A stretch of DNA of 64,000 nucleotides, taken from positions 1 through 64,000 of the forward strand of contig LNGK01000001.1 in the NCBI GenBank assembly GCA_001510575.1, given 5' to 3'. This DNA is from Knoxdaviesia capensis (Eukaryota; Ascomycota; Sordariomycetes; Microascales; Gondwanamycetaceae). The position numbers were made by a program, and so were the translations under genes. Positions 12,615 to 24,571 of this stretch are shown one piece after another. Every line of letters starts with the position of its first letter. Positions within the stretch are counted from its first letter, which is position 1. Under the pieces are notes generated by a model. It searched no databases, was not told the origin of the DNA, and saw only the letters and a program-made list of their open reading frames with translations.

Positions 12615-14479
12615 ATGATAGCTGTCAATACCGTCACGTCCTCTGCTGATCTTCACCAACAACCCCAAACACCGAAGATGGATCCATCGACCAAACCCTC
12701 GGCGGTGACGCTCGAAAGGCCGGTCCCAGACGAAAAGGCCATCGATTCGGGCTCGTCGACGAACTGCCTCGAAGACCCGGACGCGGGACTCTCGGACGAC
12801 GAGCGGAAGGAAAAGGTACACACGACACGGACCGTGGTGATAGTTTCGGAGTTTTGATGCAAGGACTGATGCCCGTGTTGGATCTGCATGTGTAGGAACG
12901 CAAACTGCTGTGGAAGCTGGATCTGTATCTGCTCCCATGGGTAAGTGTCTCTCTCTCTCTATCTCTCCCTCTCTCTATCCGTCTCTAAAGATGGTATCTC
13001 CCCTAACCCATCACCAGCTCTGCCTCCTCTACCTGGTGTGCTTCCTCGACCGCGCCAACATCGGCAACGCCAAAATCGCCCACCTGACACGCGACATCCC
13101 CATGTCAACGCACCAGTTCAACCAGGCGCTGACCATCTTCTTCGTGTCGTACGCGCTATTCGAGGCGCTGGCGAACTACCTGCTCAAGCGGTTCCGGCCG
13201 CGCCTGTTCATCTCCGTCAGCGTGTAAGTGCGCCCTCTCCCCCCTTTGTGTCTGTTCCAGCGTCTGCTCTCCCGGGACTCGGACCCTCCGACAGCGGGGA
13301 GGGGTGGAGTCGTCCAATGGGTGGCACTACTAACACGTACACAGCATCCTCTGGGGCTTCTCCATGCTCGGCATGGGCTTCATCCACAACTGGTCGGGCC
13401 TGATGGCCGGCCGCTGGTTCCTGGGCCTGACCGAGGCCGGCCTGTTCCCGGGCATCACGTACTACCTGTCCTGCTGGTACAAGCGCAACGAGATGGGCGT
13501 CCGCGTCGCCATCTTCTTCTCCGCGGCCGCCGTGGCCGGCTCGTTCGGCGGGCTGCTTGCGGCCGCCATCCAGCTGATGGACGGCGCCGGCGGCATGTCC
13601 GGCTGGCGGTGGATCTTCATCCTCGAGGGCGCGCTCACCGTGGTGATCGGCGTCGCGTCGTTCGCCATGGTGCACGACTTCCCGCACCGCGCGCGCTTCC
13701 TCACGGCCGACGAGCGCGCGCGCGCGCTCTTCCGCCTCAAGACCGACATGCAGGCGGCCGCCGACGCCGAGGAGTTCGCGGCCGGCGCCGTGTGGGCCGC
13801 GTTCCGCGACTGGAAGACCTACGTGTACATGGTGGTCTTGATGGGCAACGTCATGGCCGTGTACGCCTTCAGCCTGTTCCTCCCGTCGATCGTGAGCAAC
13901 CTGGGCCTGACGTCGCCCGACGACGTCGTCCGCAACCAGCTGCTCACGGTGCCGCCATACGCGCTCGCGGGCCTCGCCACCATCGCGGCGGGCTTCTACT
14001 CCGACCGCGCCGACCGCCGCAGCGCCGTCATCCTCTGCTGCCTGCCGCTGGCGATCGCCGGCTACGCCGTGCAGATTGCCGCGCACGGCCGCCCGTGGGT
14101 GCAGTACAGCGGCATGTTCCTGGCGGCGCTGGGCATCTACCCGACGTGTCCGTGCACCGTCGCGTGGATGGCGAACAACTTCGAGGGCGTGTACAAGCGC
14201 GGGATCGTGCTCGGCGTCGCCATGGGCTGGGGCAACCTGAACGGCATCGTCGCGAGCAACGTGTACTACCACCCGCCGCGCTTCGTCGAGGGCCACGCCA
14301 CCGTGCTGGCGTACCTCGTCGGGCCGTACTTTGGCGGCGTGCTGCTGATGCGGCTGCTCCTGCAGCGCGAGAACCGCTTGCGGCGGGCCGGGCGCCGGGA
14401 CCACCTTGTTGAGGGGAAGTCGGCGGAGGAGATCCGTGCCTTGGGGGATAACCGGCCGGACTTTATGTACAAGATCTAG
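12615..14479 (+). CDS. MFS transporter, anion:cation symporter (Dal5/Tna1-like) type
   Basis: Exons 12615-12815, 12896-12940, 13018-13223 and 13345-14479 join to 528 residues. An in-frame ATG at 12678 with a better start context (AAG before ATGG) would give 507, and either could be used. After an acidic cytoplasmic N-terminus, the first membrane segment carries F-L-D-R-A-N-I-G-N-A, the signature of the ACS family of Dal5 (allantoate), Tna1 (nicotinate) and Vht1 (biotin). About 12 hydrophobic segments follow, with G-R-W-F-L-G-L-T-E-A-G (segment 4) and Y-S-D-R-A-D-R-R in the central loop. It is presumably a plasma membrane importer of an organic anion or vitamin. The substrate cannot be told from sequence. 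It converges on a second, unrelated MFS gene. Confidence 0.88.
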
Positions 14480-14916
14480 GGTGAACAACGGCATCAGAGA
14501 CGAAGAGGAAGGGCCACGGTCACAGCTGCGAAGGAAACAAGACACCTCTTATAAACAGGAAATATGTTTGTGTGCGTGCGCGCGTGTGTGTGTGTGTGTA
14601 TATGGTATCGCTAATAACGAGGGCGTAGTTGAAACCCAAAACTCAGAAAAAGGAAACATGAACATGAAGTGTGTGTGCGTAGGAACAGAGACAAGCCGTG
14701 TTCGATCTGGTGATGACAAAAAGTGTGCCATCAAGCAACGGTGGTGAACATCCAAAAAGGGGAGGGGGCTTGAAGAAAAAAATATATACATGATAGTCAT
14801 CATAAAGAGCGTCTTTCCTTCTCTTTCTTTCTCTCTCTCTCATCTCGTCTCTCTTTCGCCTATCTTTGCTCCCAGATATATACATATGCGTTTAGATGGC
14901 CCGGATACGACGTCTC
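14480..14916. other. Shared 3' region of two convergent MFS genes
   Basis: A short (GT)n tract lies near 14583-14599, with A-rich and CT-rich patches. No gene seen. It should hold both polyadenylation sites. Confidence 0.5.
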
Positions 14917-17256
14917 TCAGTCCGACGTATCAAAGAAGCTATCCGACCGCTTCAACATGCTCAGATCCACCAGGCCCATGATGTTGCCGTCCAAGCGGCG
15001 GATGTTCTCCTCGTAGAACCACCACACGCCGGCCACGCCGGCCGCGACCAGGATCTGCGTCACGCCAAGGCCGAGCGCGTGCGACCGCAGCGCGCCCGAG
15101 CCGACCGACACGGCGCGCTCGAGCGCCGGCGGCGCCACGGCCACGACAATGCCGGTGAAGAAGGTGCGCCAGAACACCACGCCGGCGGCCATGTCGGGCA
15201 CGGTGCGCAGACACACAAACAGGTTCGACGACGTGAACTGCGCCGAGCGCCAGATCAGCGGCGCCGCGGTGGCGTGCAGCGCGAAGCAGCCGGCAGCCAC
15301 AAAACCCAGCAGGATGGCCATCAGCGGGAAGTTGATGCGGCGGCCGCCCTGCTCGCCGAACTCGGGGGCCGAGGCGGCGAACGCGGGAGCACCCGACACC
15401 GGATCGCGCGGGATCTGCGACACGGCCGAGTGCAGCTCAAGGCCTAAGCCGAGCACGCCCGACGCGGCCACCAGCGTGGCCACGCCAATGGTGGCCAGGT
15501 TCATCCGCGGCATGGTGGGCGATGAGGCGTGGAAGGTCATGGTCAGGCCGCCCATCACCACGGTCGACAGCACGAACACGGCGGCAAACAGACCGCCAAC
15601 GGCCGCCGGGGTGATCTGGAACGGCAGGCCGCCGAACAGGCCCGACAGAGCGCCGGAGTAGGCCCACAGCGCACTGTAAGGGAGAAGGGTAACAAGAGCC
15701 AGGAGCACGGCAGTCGGGGCGGCAGCAGCACGCGGAGCCTGGAGGGCTGTGCTCATCGACCAGTCACTCTCAAACGACATGGGCTTAACAGTAGCCAGAT
15801 AGCGCATGCAAGTCTCCTTGATCAGGTCCCAACTCCAGGTGCCGCGCGGAAGCAGCGGCTGCGAGGCCTGGAAGGACGAGGCCGGAGTGGGAGCGGCCGA
15901 GCCGGACAGGCTCCACGAGCGGTCGAACGAGGTCTCGGCAGCGCCGAGGGCAATCAGCGGCACAGCGACAATCATGAAGCCGTTGATGATCTCAAACTGC
16001 ACGGTGAAGCGGCCGGCGTTGCGCACAGCCACGCCGCCCAGCAGCGGCGCACCCCAGGTGGCAGCCACCGTGAGGACGTTGTAGGCAGCAATGCGCAGGC
16101 CGCGCTCGTGCTCGAAGAAGGTGTCGTGGATTGAGGCCAACACCAGCACGTCAAAGGCGCCCCAGCCGAGGCCCTGGAACACGCGGGCGGCCATGCACTG
16201 GGCAAAGCTGTCGAGGGTGCGCATGCACCACATCGAGCCAATGAAGATCAGGGCCATCGACGCCAGGTACACCGGGCGCTTGCCGACCAGCTTGGAGGCG
16301 ATCAGGCTGAACTGGCCGGTGAAGGCCGACAGCACCAGCGGCACGGCGGTGAGGGCGGCGACCGAGGCGTAGGAGACGCCGAAGCGCGCGGCCATCGGCG
16401 CATGGGCGACGATCAGGGCGGTCTTCATGGGGCTGATCAAGCTGACGGCCATGATCAAGGCGGCAAAGTTGAGCTCCTTCTTCCAGCGCGGCCAGTTGAG
16501 CGGGTCGTCGGGGTCGTCGCTAGGCTGCGGCGACAGCTCGGTGTGGGCGTCCTTGCCGGTGGCGTACTTGATGGGGCGGCCGATACGGGTTCCGGCGGTG
16601 GTGTCGGAGGCGGCGGACATGGAGGAGCGCTTAGTGGCAGCGACAGAGTAGGGGCGGGCGCCGGGAGCGGCGGAGTTGAGGGTGTTGAGGGGGAGGGTGA
16701 CGGGGGTGGAGGTTTGCGGGGGGCGTAGCGAGAGGTTGGTGGGAGGGCGCGAGATGGTGGGAATCAGCTTGAACAGCGAGCGGCCGGGGGTTTTCGACGA
16801 GGCCGATGTTGCCGACGTGGCGGTCACAGCGGTGTCGGAGGTATTGGGGCGCGAATCGGGGGCGGCGAGGGTGCTGGCGTCGGAGGCGGTGGTGGCGGTG
16901 GACTTGGCGGTCGCGGGACGATTCCGTTGCGGCGCCATAGACCGGATGGCGGCAGGGAACGGCGAGTACGAGCGGGAGCTCGGGGCGGGGCCGGTGGGCA
17001 GGCCGGTGGGCGAGGGAGCGCGATTCAAGGGGCGCGAGGCAGCCGACGAGCTCATGGTCGACTTTGCGGTGCCGGGCCGGGTGTTGGCGGTGCCGGGGCG
17101 GCTCGAGGCGGCGGTCGGCGGGCGCGAAGTGTAGCCTTCATCTTTGGGCGGCAGCGGCGGCGGCACGCCGGACTCGCGGTTGATCTGGGGAGCGGAGAGA
17201 GCGGACGGCTGGAACACGGGGGCCGGCAGCGACGGAGGCTTGCTGCCGGAATCCAT
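14917..17256 (-). CDS. MFS transporter with a long disordered N-terminal extension
   Basis: Single exon, 779 residues. The first 230 or so residues are Pro/Ser/Thr/Ala-rich low complexity with no membrane segment, well beyond the usual 30-80 of this family. Then D-D-P-L-N-W-P-R-W-K-K-E precedes the first membrane helix, a motif typical of fungal DHA1-type drug/polyamine antiporters. About 12 hydrophobic segments follow, with M-A-A-R-V-F-Q-G-L-G-W-G in segment 4. Known: such proteins are usually plasma membrane H+ antiporters. The substrate is unknown. The ATG at 17256 is preceded on the coding strand by a long pyrimidine-rich leader. A downstream start would remove part of the extension, but no ATG lies close to the transmembrane core. 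Confidence 0.85.
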   Translation of the reverse strand: MDSGSKPPSLPAPVFQPSALSAPQINRESGVPPPLPPKDEGYTSRPPTAASSRPGTANTRPGTAKSTMSSSAASRPLNRAPSPTGLPTGPAPSSRSYSPFPAAIRSMAPQRNRPATAKSTATTASDASTLAAPDSRPNTSDTAVTATSATSASSKTPGRSLFKLIPTISRPPTNLSLRPPQTSTPVTLPLNTLNSAAPGARPYSVAATKRSSMSAASDTTAGTRIGRPIKYATGKDAHTELSPQPSDDPDDPLNWPRWKKELNFAALIMAVSLISPMKTALIVAHAPMAARFGVSYASVAALTAVPLVLSAFTGQFSLIASKLVGKRPVYLASMALIFIGSMWCMRTLDSFAQCMAARVFQGLGWGAFDVLVLASIHDTFFEHERGLRIAAYNVLTVAATWGAPLLGGVAVRNAGRFTVQFEIINGFMIVAVPLIALGAAETSFDRSWSLSGSAAPTPASSFQASQPLLPRGTWSWDLIKETCMRYLATVKPMSFESDWSMSTALQAPRAAAAPTAVLLALVTLLPYSALWAYSGALSGLFGGLPFQITPAAVGGLFAAVFVLSTVVMGGLTMTFHASSPTMPRMNLATIGVATLVAASGVLGLGLELHSAVSQIPRDPVSGAPAFAASAPEFGEQGGRRINFPLMAILLGFVAAGCFALHATAAPLIWRSAQFTSSNLFVCLRTVPDMAAGVVFWRTFFTGIVVAVAPPALERAVSVGSGALRSHALGLGVTQILVAAGVAGVWWFYEENIRRLDGNIMGLVDLSMLKRSDSFFDTSD

Positions 17257-17735
17257 TTGAGGAGGAGAGAGAGACAGGAGGAGAAGAGAAAATGCAAGAA
17301 GGCGAGGGAATGAGTGAGGGACTGGTATATCAGGCTGTCAACAGCAGGAAATGAAGCGAATGAAGATATCAGCAAGCCAGTTGCGATTGAGAAAAGAAGG
17401 ACAGGCAGCGAAGAGGCCACAAAGAAGAATTAAAATTTTAAAACAGAAAAGAAAGGGAAAAAAGAAATTATTAGGTGAAGAAGAGAGGGGAAAAGAAGAA
17501 GAAGAAAAAAAGAAGAGAAGAGAAGAGAAGAAGAGAATGAAACAGAATAAGAAACAAAAAGAATCTGTGAGCACCAGGCACACCTAAGAAGAGAAGGAAG
17601 GAAGAAGAGGGGAAGGGGAAGGAGCCACACACTCTCACTTCTTGCTCTTTTTGGAGAAGATGTTTGAAGATGGGAAGGAGACAGGAAAAGAGAAGGAGCG
17701 AGGGGGAGAAGAGAAGAAGAAGAAAAAGAAGAAAA

Positions 17736-17738
<3 letters not shown>

Positions 17739-17766
<28 letters not shown>
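17739..17766. repeat. (AG)n microsatellite
   Basis: End of a longer purine-only stretch upstream of the minus-strand MFS gene. On the coding strand it is a polypyrimidine leader. Confidence 0.9.
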
Positions 17767-17769
<3 letters not shown>

Positions 17770-20700
17770 CAGTATCAGTATCAGTGACAGTGAGACCGAC
17801 TGACAATCACTGAGCCCACAGAAAGGAAATCAGCGGTACTGCCAGGACAGCAAAGCTGACGGAAAATGGGCGAGAAGAGAGGAAAGATACCCTGGACAGC
17901 CCGCAAGGTGGACAGACCGCAGAAGCTCCCTGGCGATGAAGCACAGATGGTGGCGACGGGGATCAGGGAGGGTCGGTGAGGAGGCCGGGGAGAGAGCAGT
18001 ACGATGGGTCGGAAGACTGGGTATTGGGAGGGAAATGAAGTGACAGGTGCAAGATGCTGGTCGTCGAAGGGGCAAAGAAGGATAAGCCAGCTGGGAGAGG
18101 GACTTAGGGTTTGGGGGAGAGCAGACTGGGTGAGGCTATCGCCAACAGATCACGAGCGAAAGAAGGACGGACGGACGATCACAGGAGCAGCTGGAGAGAC
18201 AGAATCGAGTCATCGAGGGACGACAGAGACAGAGGGACGAGAAAAAGGAACAGGAGAAGGAGGAAACGAAACGACAGAACGCCCTCCGGCAAACGGAGGC
18301 CCGGCCGTATACATATACCTTCATGTATCTATCTCTTGGTCGACCTCGGAGGAGGGGAGAGCGACGTCCAAGTACGCTACTGCGGAAGGATGCACGCTCA
18401 CACCTTGCATAAAAGAAAAGACCCTGCGTCCAAGAGTCCAGCCACACTTTCTGTCCAGTTGCGTGAACCGGACCAGAGTCCATGCAGCAGAAGCACACCA
18501 AAGGGCGGCCTTCATGCACGGGATGGCGCCGGCGAGACACGTCTCACGGAGGCCCCAAGCCGGGCGGGACGTAGGAGTAGTACACTGTGCTGTAGTGACG
18601 AGCGAGGGGACGAGGCTTTGCTGAAGTTCGTGAAGGACATACAGTACTTTAGGTAGTCTCAATGTCATGGCTCCATTGTATCAGGCCCAGACTCACTGCC
18701 TACTGTTCAGTACTCACGTACAGTCTCGAGACTGCACAAGAAACCCCATCTCTGTTGTTGCGTCCCAGATCCCCTCAAGACGCGCGAGAGATACCTGCTC
18801 CTGGCCGTGACCTCCTATTATTGTCCCTGTCTGTGTCCCCCTGCCAGGGCCGTGTCCAGTACTGTAGTGTCTAGATAGTGTAGCATTCATTGCCTTGCAG
18901 CCGGTTGGGATGAGAGAAGGATGCACAACACAGGGGAGAAGCGAGAGGCTGGCTGGCAAGAAGAAAAGAAAAGAAAGACGACAGGGTCAAGGGAAAGGGA
19001 GACCAGACACGTTCTCTTCCCCGACCAGTGTATTGGAGTGTTCAGTAGATAAAGAGCATAGTGTGTCGTCTGTAGTCTATGGATAAATGTCTGTGTTCGT
19101 CCCCAGGGCTGCATGAACCCCAACAGTTTGGGCTTCTCCATGCCGTTTTTCAGCCTCTTTTAAAGCATGCACGACAAAGGGATGACGAAAGGAAAGACAC
19201 CCATTCACTCTTCCCGCCAAATATATCTAGAAATACCATCCACCAACAGACGGTCAAAGTGAACCATCACGCCTTCACCGACTCCCGCAAACGCGATATC
19301 ACCACCGTTACTACTACGACGACTCCAGTACGCATATTCTCGCGTATATTACTCTGCATATATACCATCCATCAAAGCGTTCCTTTTGGGCGCGGCCCAG
19401 CTCATCGTCATAGACGTGAGCTGATATGCCTCCCTGTCCCGTGCTTTTTCTTTTTTCTTTTTTTTTTCAGCGGCTCTCGCCGGCCTCTGCCGTGTTGTGA
19501 CTACTGTACTGTTGGTTTGCACGTAGTTAATATATAGACAAACCTGCACTTATAGGGGGTAGCGAGAAACGGAACGCTGCTTTGCTACGAAGTGTTCACC
19601 GTCTCTCTCGCTATGTGTCTGTGTGTCTCTGTCTCACTCTCTCCCTCTCTCCTACCGACCCAGAGGCTGAGAACTCCAGCTCGGGCCCTCACGTAGCAGC
19701 ACCAGCAAGTTGAATTTCGAGTTAAGTCGAAAGACAACAGTTAACCCAGATTTACCTCCACCCACGGTTCCTCTACAGTACACCAGTCACAACTGTTCAG
19801 TTGAAGTTGATTCCCCCACTCCGGCAAGGGTCAACGTTGCAGTGTCCGTCCGTGCTGAAACTCACCTGAAGCGAAACTTTTTCTTTCTCTCTCTCTCTCC
19901 CTCTTTCTCTCGCTCTCAGCCCCCCCCCATGGCAATAGTTGACGGGATTAAACACCGACGAACAACGGGTGACCTCTTCAATCCTCTTCAGAAAGAGTTT
20001 GCTTGATTCCGTGCTGATGAAGCGAAATATAAGCTCTTCTATGGGCCGTCCGCGATTTCGGAGACTGGGAATATCACGACTGCGACACGGAGGTTATTTT
20101 TGTGTGTTGTAATGTCAATGGCTTGCAAGGCGCGGACGGTATCTCTAGTAGTATATGCGAGTGTTTTTCTCGTGGCTGTTGCTGGGCCAAGGGCAAGACA
20201 ACAAGATGTCCGAGTTAGATAAGGGTTAGGGTTGTGTCCATCTCTCGTCTCTCTCACTGACCCGCTTCCTCTCCCGCACAACGCAACTTTTCATGCTCTC
20301 GTCACCACCTCAACCGGAGATCTCCTCGATCGTCGATGTCTACTTAAGTCCCCAGCATCAACCGTGTTATACGAGACCGTACGTGTGTTGGTGATACCAC
20401 ATCCAGCAACATCTACAGTACAGTACAGCACACCACATACAGTAGAAACATGTCACTCTTGGGACTGTAAAGTGCTTTTCTTCGGACCACTCTTCCGAAA
20501 AAGGGGGGCTATGCGTGTATCTGGCACGTCAAAACCCCCGGTCCCGGACCAGTCCCAGGCGTCAGAAACGCGGTCCAGACCTGGTAACGTTTTTTGTCGG
20601 GACACACACGCCACGCTCGTAATGTTGTCTCTGACTGTCTCTCCCCCTGCGTTGGTTAGCTGGAGCCAGCCGACGAAAGTGCTATAGCGATGCTACACTG

Positions 20701-21772
20701 TTGTATACCGTACTCCATCTACTAACTACGCTCCCGGTATGTGGGATCTTGACTATAGCTGAAGAGGGCCCTCTTCCGATTGGACTCTGGAGACACCAGA
20801 AGACTGGATGGAGCTTTCTCCAAGCAAAAAGGCATTAAGTAAAGGGTAAAAGTTCCTTCTTGGGACACCGTCACCCCAAAGTTCGTGAAACTGGGTGAAA
20901 CACTGAAACAAAGTCACCTCCCACCGTCTGGTGCCATCACATCGACATTTGAAGCTGTACTTACTGCATACTGTACATACTATACTGAACATCTCACGCA
21001 CACAATGCAAGTCGAAAAGAGGGGACTTATCTCTTTGTCCTCCTTCTGGCTATCCGTGAGCTCTGTACTGTAGAAGGCAAGACAAAAAGGGAAATCTCAA
21101 CGGCTGTTATTGCCCACCGCTCTCTCCGTGAACGCGAACATCGGAGGTAAGCTCTCCGTGCGTATTCTTTCTCAATACAGCTTTAGTTGAAGAATTGGAG
21201 AGTTCGGGATCTGTAGACTACTACCGACGATGGAACGTTCCACTGCTGGCATCAAGCACATCGTGAGACCGGAGACTCCCCCAACTTCATGCTCGCTGCC
21301 CTTCCCCATCTTCAGCCCTGGGGGGTGAATAATGCCTCTCTCCCCTCTCCTCCTCGCTTTTTTCCATTTAACGCATTCCTTTTCTCTTTTGATGGAACCT
21401 CTCTGGAACACGCAGATCCCCTCGCACTAGACCGGGGCACTCACTCTGGTGGAAACGCCACAAAATGCCAAAAAGAGGAAAAGCCCCACCCCGCTACCAC
21501 TACTCGTGGGTGGCCGTTGCATGATTTTGTCTCGACCAGGATTTTCAAGAGGACGATCAAGTGAAGCTGCCTAGAAGAGATAGGACGGCCTGACGATCTC
21601 TGTCTTCCTCTTGGTGGTCTTCCAACGCGGGCATGGGGTCTTGCTGCGGGAGTGGCTTGCGACCGTGGCCTGGCTGGCTGTGTCGATCATACTCCTCACT
21701 CCTCGGTAGCCAGGGACCGTGATATGCTTGGACCACATCGTGAGAGGGGAAATCTCGGAACCTGGTGTCAAG

Positions 21773-21773
<1 letters not shown>

Positions 21774-21818
<45 letters not shown>
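21774..21818. repeat. (GT)n microsatellite, about 45 bp
   Basis: The longest dinucleotide run seen in the window, almost pure TG repeats, in non-coding DNA. Confidence 0.95.
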
Positions 21819-21819
<1 letters not shown>

Positions 21820-23217
21820 GAGGCAAAACGATGCAGACCGCGAGGAGATACACACACTCATTCAATGCCGATGGCTTCAAACGGCTCCGGCCAACACGGA
21901 GCGCTGCACCAACCTCCGAAGGGCCCACCCACACCGGCTTCCTGCAGTAGACTTCCGACATACACGCGCAGTACGCACTGCCATACTTTACACACCCTCA
22001 AACCAAGTCGGAAACACAAAGCATGAAAAAACAACCAACAAAACCAAGAGAGAGCGTGTGCCCACTTCTGCAAGTCTCGAGATCGTTCGATGGCCCGCAC
22101 ATCTGTCCATGCATCAACCACACACTCAGATCGCTGCACATCACATCCACAGGCTCTCTTACACACTCTTCACACTTCCTTCCTCCCTCACTTGCAACTG
22201 TCTGCCGTGTGCCTCCCAGCTGGAATCTCCACACCGATTGCCATGTATGAAACCCCGTCGAAAGCGAGGAACCACAAAGAACCCCAAGACCAAAAGCCAC
22301 GACGAAGAAAAAGACAACAACGTGCTTCTCGATACTCAGACCCCAGCAGCTCAGCAACCCGCCCATATATCGTGCACATCGTCGTATCCACCAACCGCCG
22401 TGCTTTTCGCGCATTCCCATGGTTGTCGACCCGCGGGAAGAACGAAACACTAACCACTTCGCACCAGAACATCCGTGCCTGGTTAAAGAACGACAGAGGT
22501 GATCGTGTTAACAAAACCGGTTTGTCGAGGATCACCGTTGAAAAAACATTGATGGCCTTTTGTGCGTTTGGCATGTGTTTGTGCTGCTGTTTTGTCGCTC
22601 TTCTGTATAGCCGTAATAGCCTGCCGAGTTGTTTTGGTCTTTACCCGGCCGATTGCTGCACGTAGCTTCGATCCCGCCGAATCTTTGATTCGAGCTCATC
22701 GACCCCGAAACCTGGGAAAGCGGGGAGCTGTCGAGCGATTTGGGTTCGTAGCCACAATCGGCGGCGGTTGGGCAATTGGGGTGAAGAGCAAGCAAGAAAC
22801 CCTAGTAACCCTAAGCCATACCATCTATCACGAAGTTATCAAAAGACCGGCCCAGACATCAAACTCAACGTATATCTAATGCTACATGTACCTCGTATAG
22901 CCGACACGTAACTTCTATGTCCATTCCATGAGCTACCACACTGCATTTTCTTCATAGACACAGACAACCAGAATCAAAAAAGAAAAGAAAAACCGAAATC
23001 CATCAGACAAAAGAAAATAGCTTCCAGAATGCAGGTAAATGTCCATCTCTCCCGCCCCTCCCCCTTCAATGACAGATAATTCCCTCCTCCTCCTCATTAA
23101 ACTGCTGGAGTCGGTATGTATATATGTGCCAGACAAAACAAACGAAAAAGAACAGTCAAGCAACGCTGGTTTCGAAAGAGGAAAAAGAGAAACTCATTGT
23201 GTAGAGTCTGGGTGTCT

Positions 23218-24529
23218 TCACGGCTGCGACACCCACAGCATCGCCGGCCCCGCCACCGCAACATCCACCAGCTGGTGCAGCGCCGCAGCCTTCTCGCGCA
23301 CCGCCACCGCCCACACATACCCGTACAGGTCCTCCGGCACATCAGCCCCCAGCGGGCCGCCCGAACCAGAACCACCACCACCACCGCCGCCGCCGCCGTT
23401 GCCACTGCCGGTCTTCGTCGAGTTTCCGGAGCGTGAGGATGATCCGTGGGCCACGTCGGAGAAGTAAACGTCGCCGTACGCGCCCACCCAGGCAATGTAC
23501 GCAAAGTCCCCCGACTCGCCGCCGGTGTCCTTCATCGCCGACACGCCGGCGCGAGTCACGCGCCGCCCATCGGCCGAGGACTCCAGCGGCACCACCGCCA
23601 GCGCCGGGAGCTTGGCGGCCGGACCCTCGAACAGCGGGGCTGCCTCGGCGCCCTTCTTCTCCGTCGTCTCGCCGGAAGACGCGTCCGACGACGCTGCCTC
23701 CTCCGGGCAGAAGGCGCCGTAGCGCGCGGTGACGTACGAGGACACGAACTCCACCGGCAGCCCGGCCTCGCGGGGCGCGGCGGCGGCAGTGCGGCCCTGC
23801 ATCATGTTGACCAGGCCCGACATGCGGGCTTTGGCGCCCAGCGCCGACGCGAGCACGGGGACCACCCACGGATCGGAGGCCGCGAGCGCACTGACCGCGC
23901 CGACATACAGGGCGGTCTGCAGGTGCAGCAGCTCGCCCGTGGTGGCCAGGAAATCCGTGACGGTGGCGATGCGCAGCGAGTACGCACAGCGCGCCGGCAC
24001 CGGCTGGCCAAAGTGCTGCAGCGAGTCGGACGCGGCAGACCGCTGCACGTAGGCCTGTGCCGCGAGAGAGTTGACCGACGACACAATGGTCCCGGGCAGC
24101 ACGCCCGACCAGATGCCGTCGGTGGAGAGGCGGTCGCGCGCGGTGAACACGGCCTCCAGCAGCACGTTATCGACCATATACGCCAGACGCAGGATCTGCG
24201 CGGCGTTGGCCGAGAGTGCGGCGGTCCAGTTGTAGGCAGAGATGGACCCGCCGCCGGCAAGGCCGACGAGCAGCTCGTCGGTGGCATCTCCCGGCTTGGG
24301 GACGTGCGAGATGATGCCGTCGTCGAGCTTGGAGAGGTCAAGAATGGCGCCGTTCAGCGCGGGGATGGTGGCGGTGCCGGCTTGGAGGCGGCCGGAGAGC
24401 GGCGCATAGGGCGGGATGGACGAGGTGACAACGAACACGGCAGCATCTTTGTAGGCTGCGAGCGTGTTTCCGGATGTCGGGCTGTGAACGAACATGTTAG
24501 ACTTGCACACAATAGGACGCTGTGGGTAT

Positions 24530-24571
<42 letters not shown>

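Larger units (their letters stand above)
17257..23217. other. Gene-poor stretch of 6 kb
   Basis: I find no credible protein gene. Frames of up to 244 codons read through GT or CT tracts, often begin without ATG and overlap on both strands. It contains a polypurine block (about 17350-17770), (AG)n and (GT)n microsatellites, and AACCCTAA-type motifs near 18104, 20223 and 22798. Regulatory DNA or non-coding transcripts are possible but not shown by the sequence. Confidence 0.5.

Noticed and set aside
13217..14545. 442-codon minus-strand frame opposite the MFS gene
   Set aside because: Shadow of a GC-rich coding exon; no protein resemblance.
20715..20775. Weak resemblance to the reverse complement of 5S rRNA (CTACTAAC, CTCCCGG)
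   Set aside because: Needs several gaps and the rest of 5S is missing; at best a decayed pseudogene.
21719..22453. 244-codon frame through the GT microsatellite
   Set aside because: Its length comes partly from the dinucleotide repeat, which is open in several frames; no homology seen.
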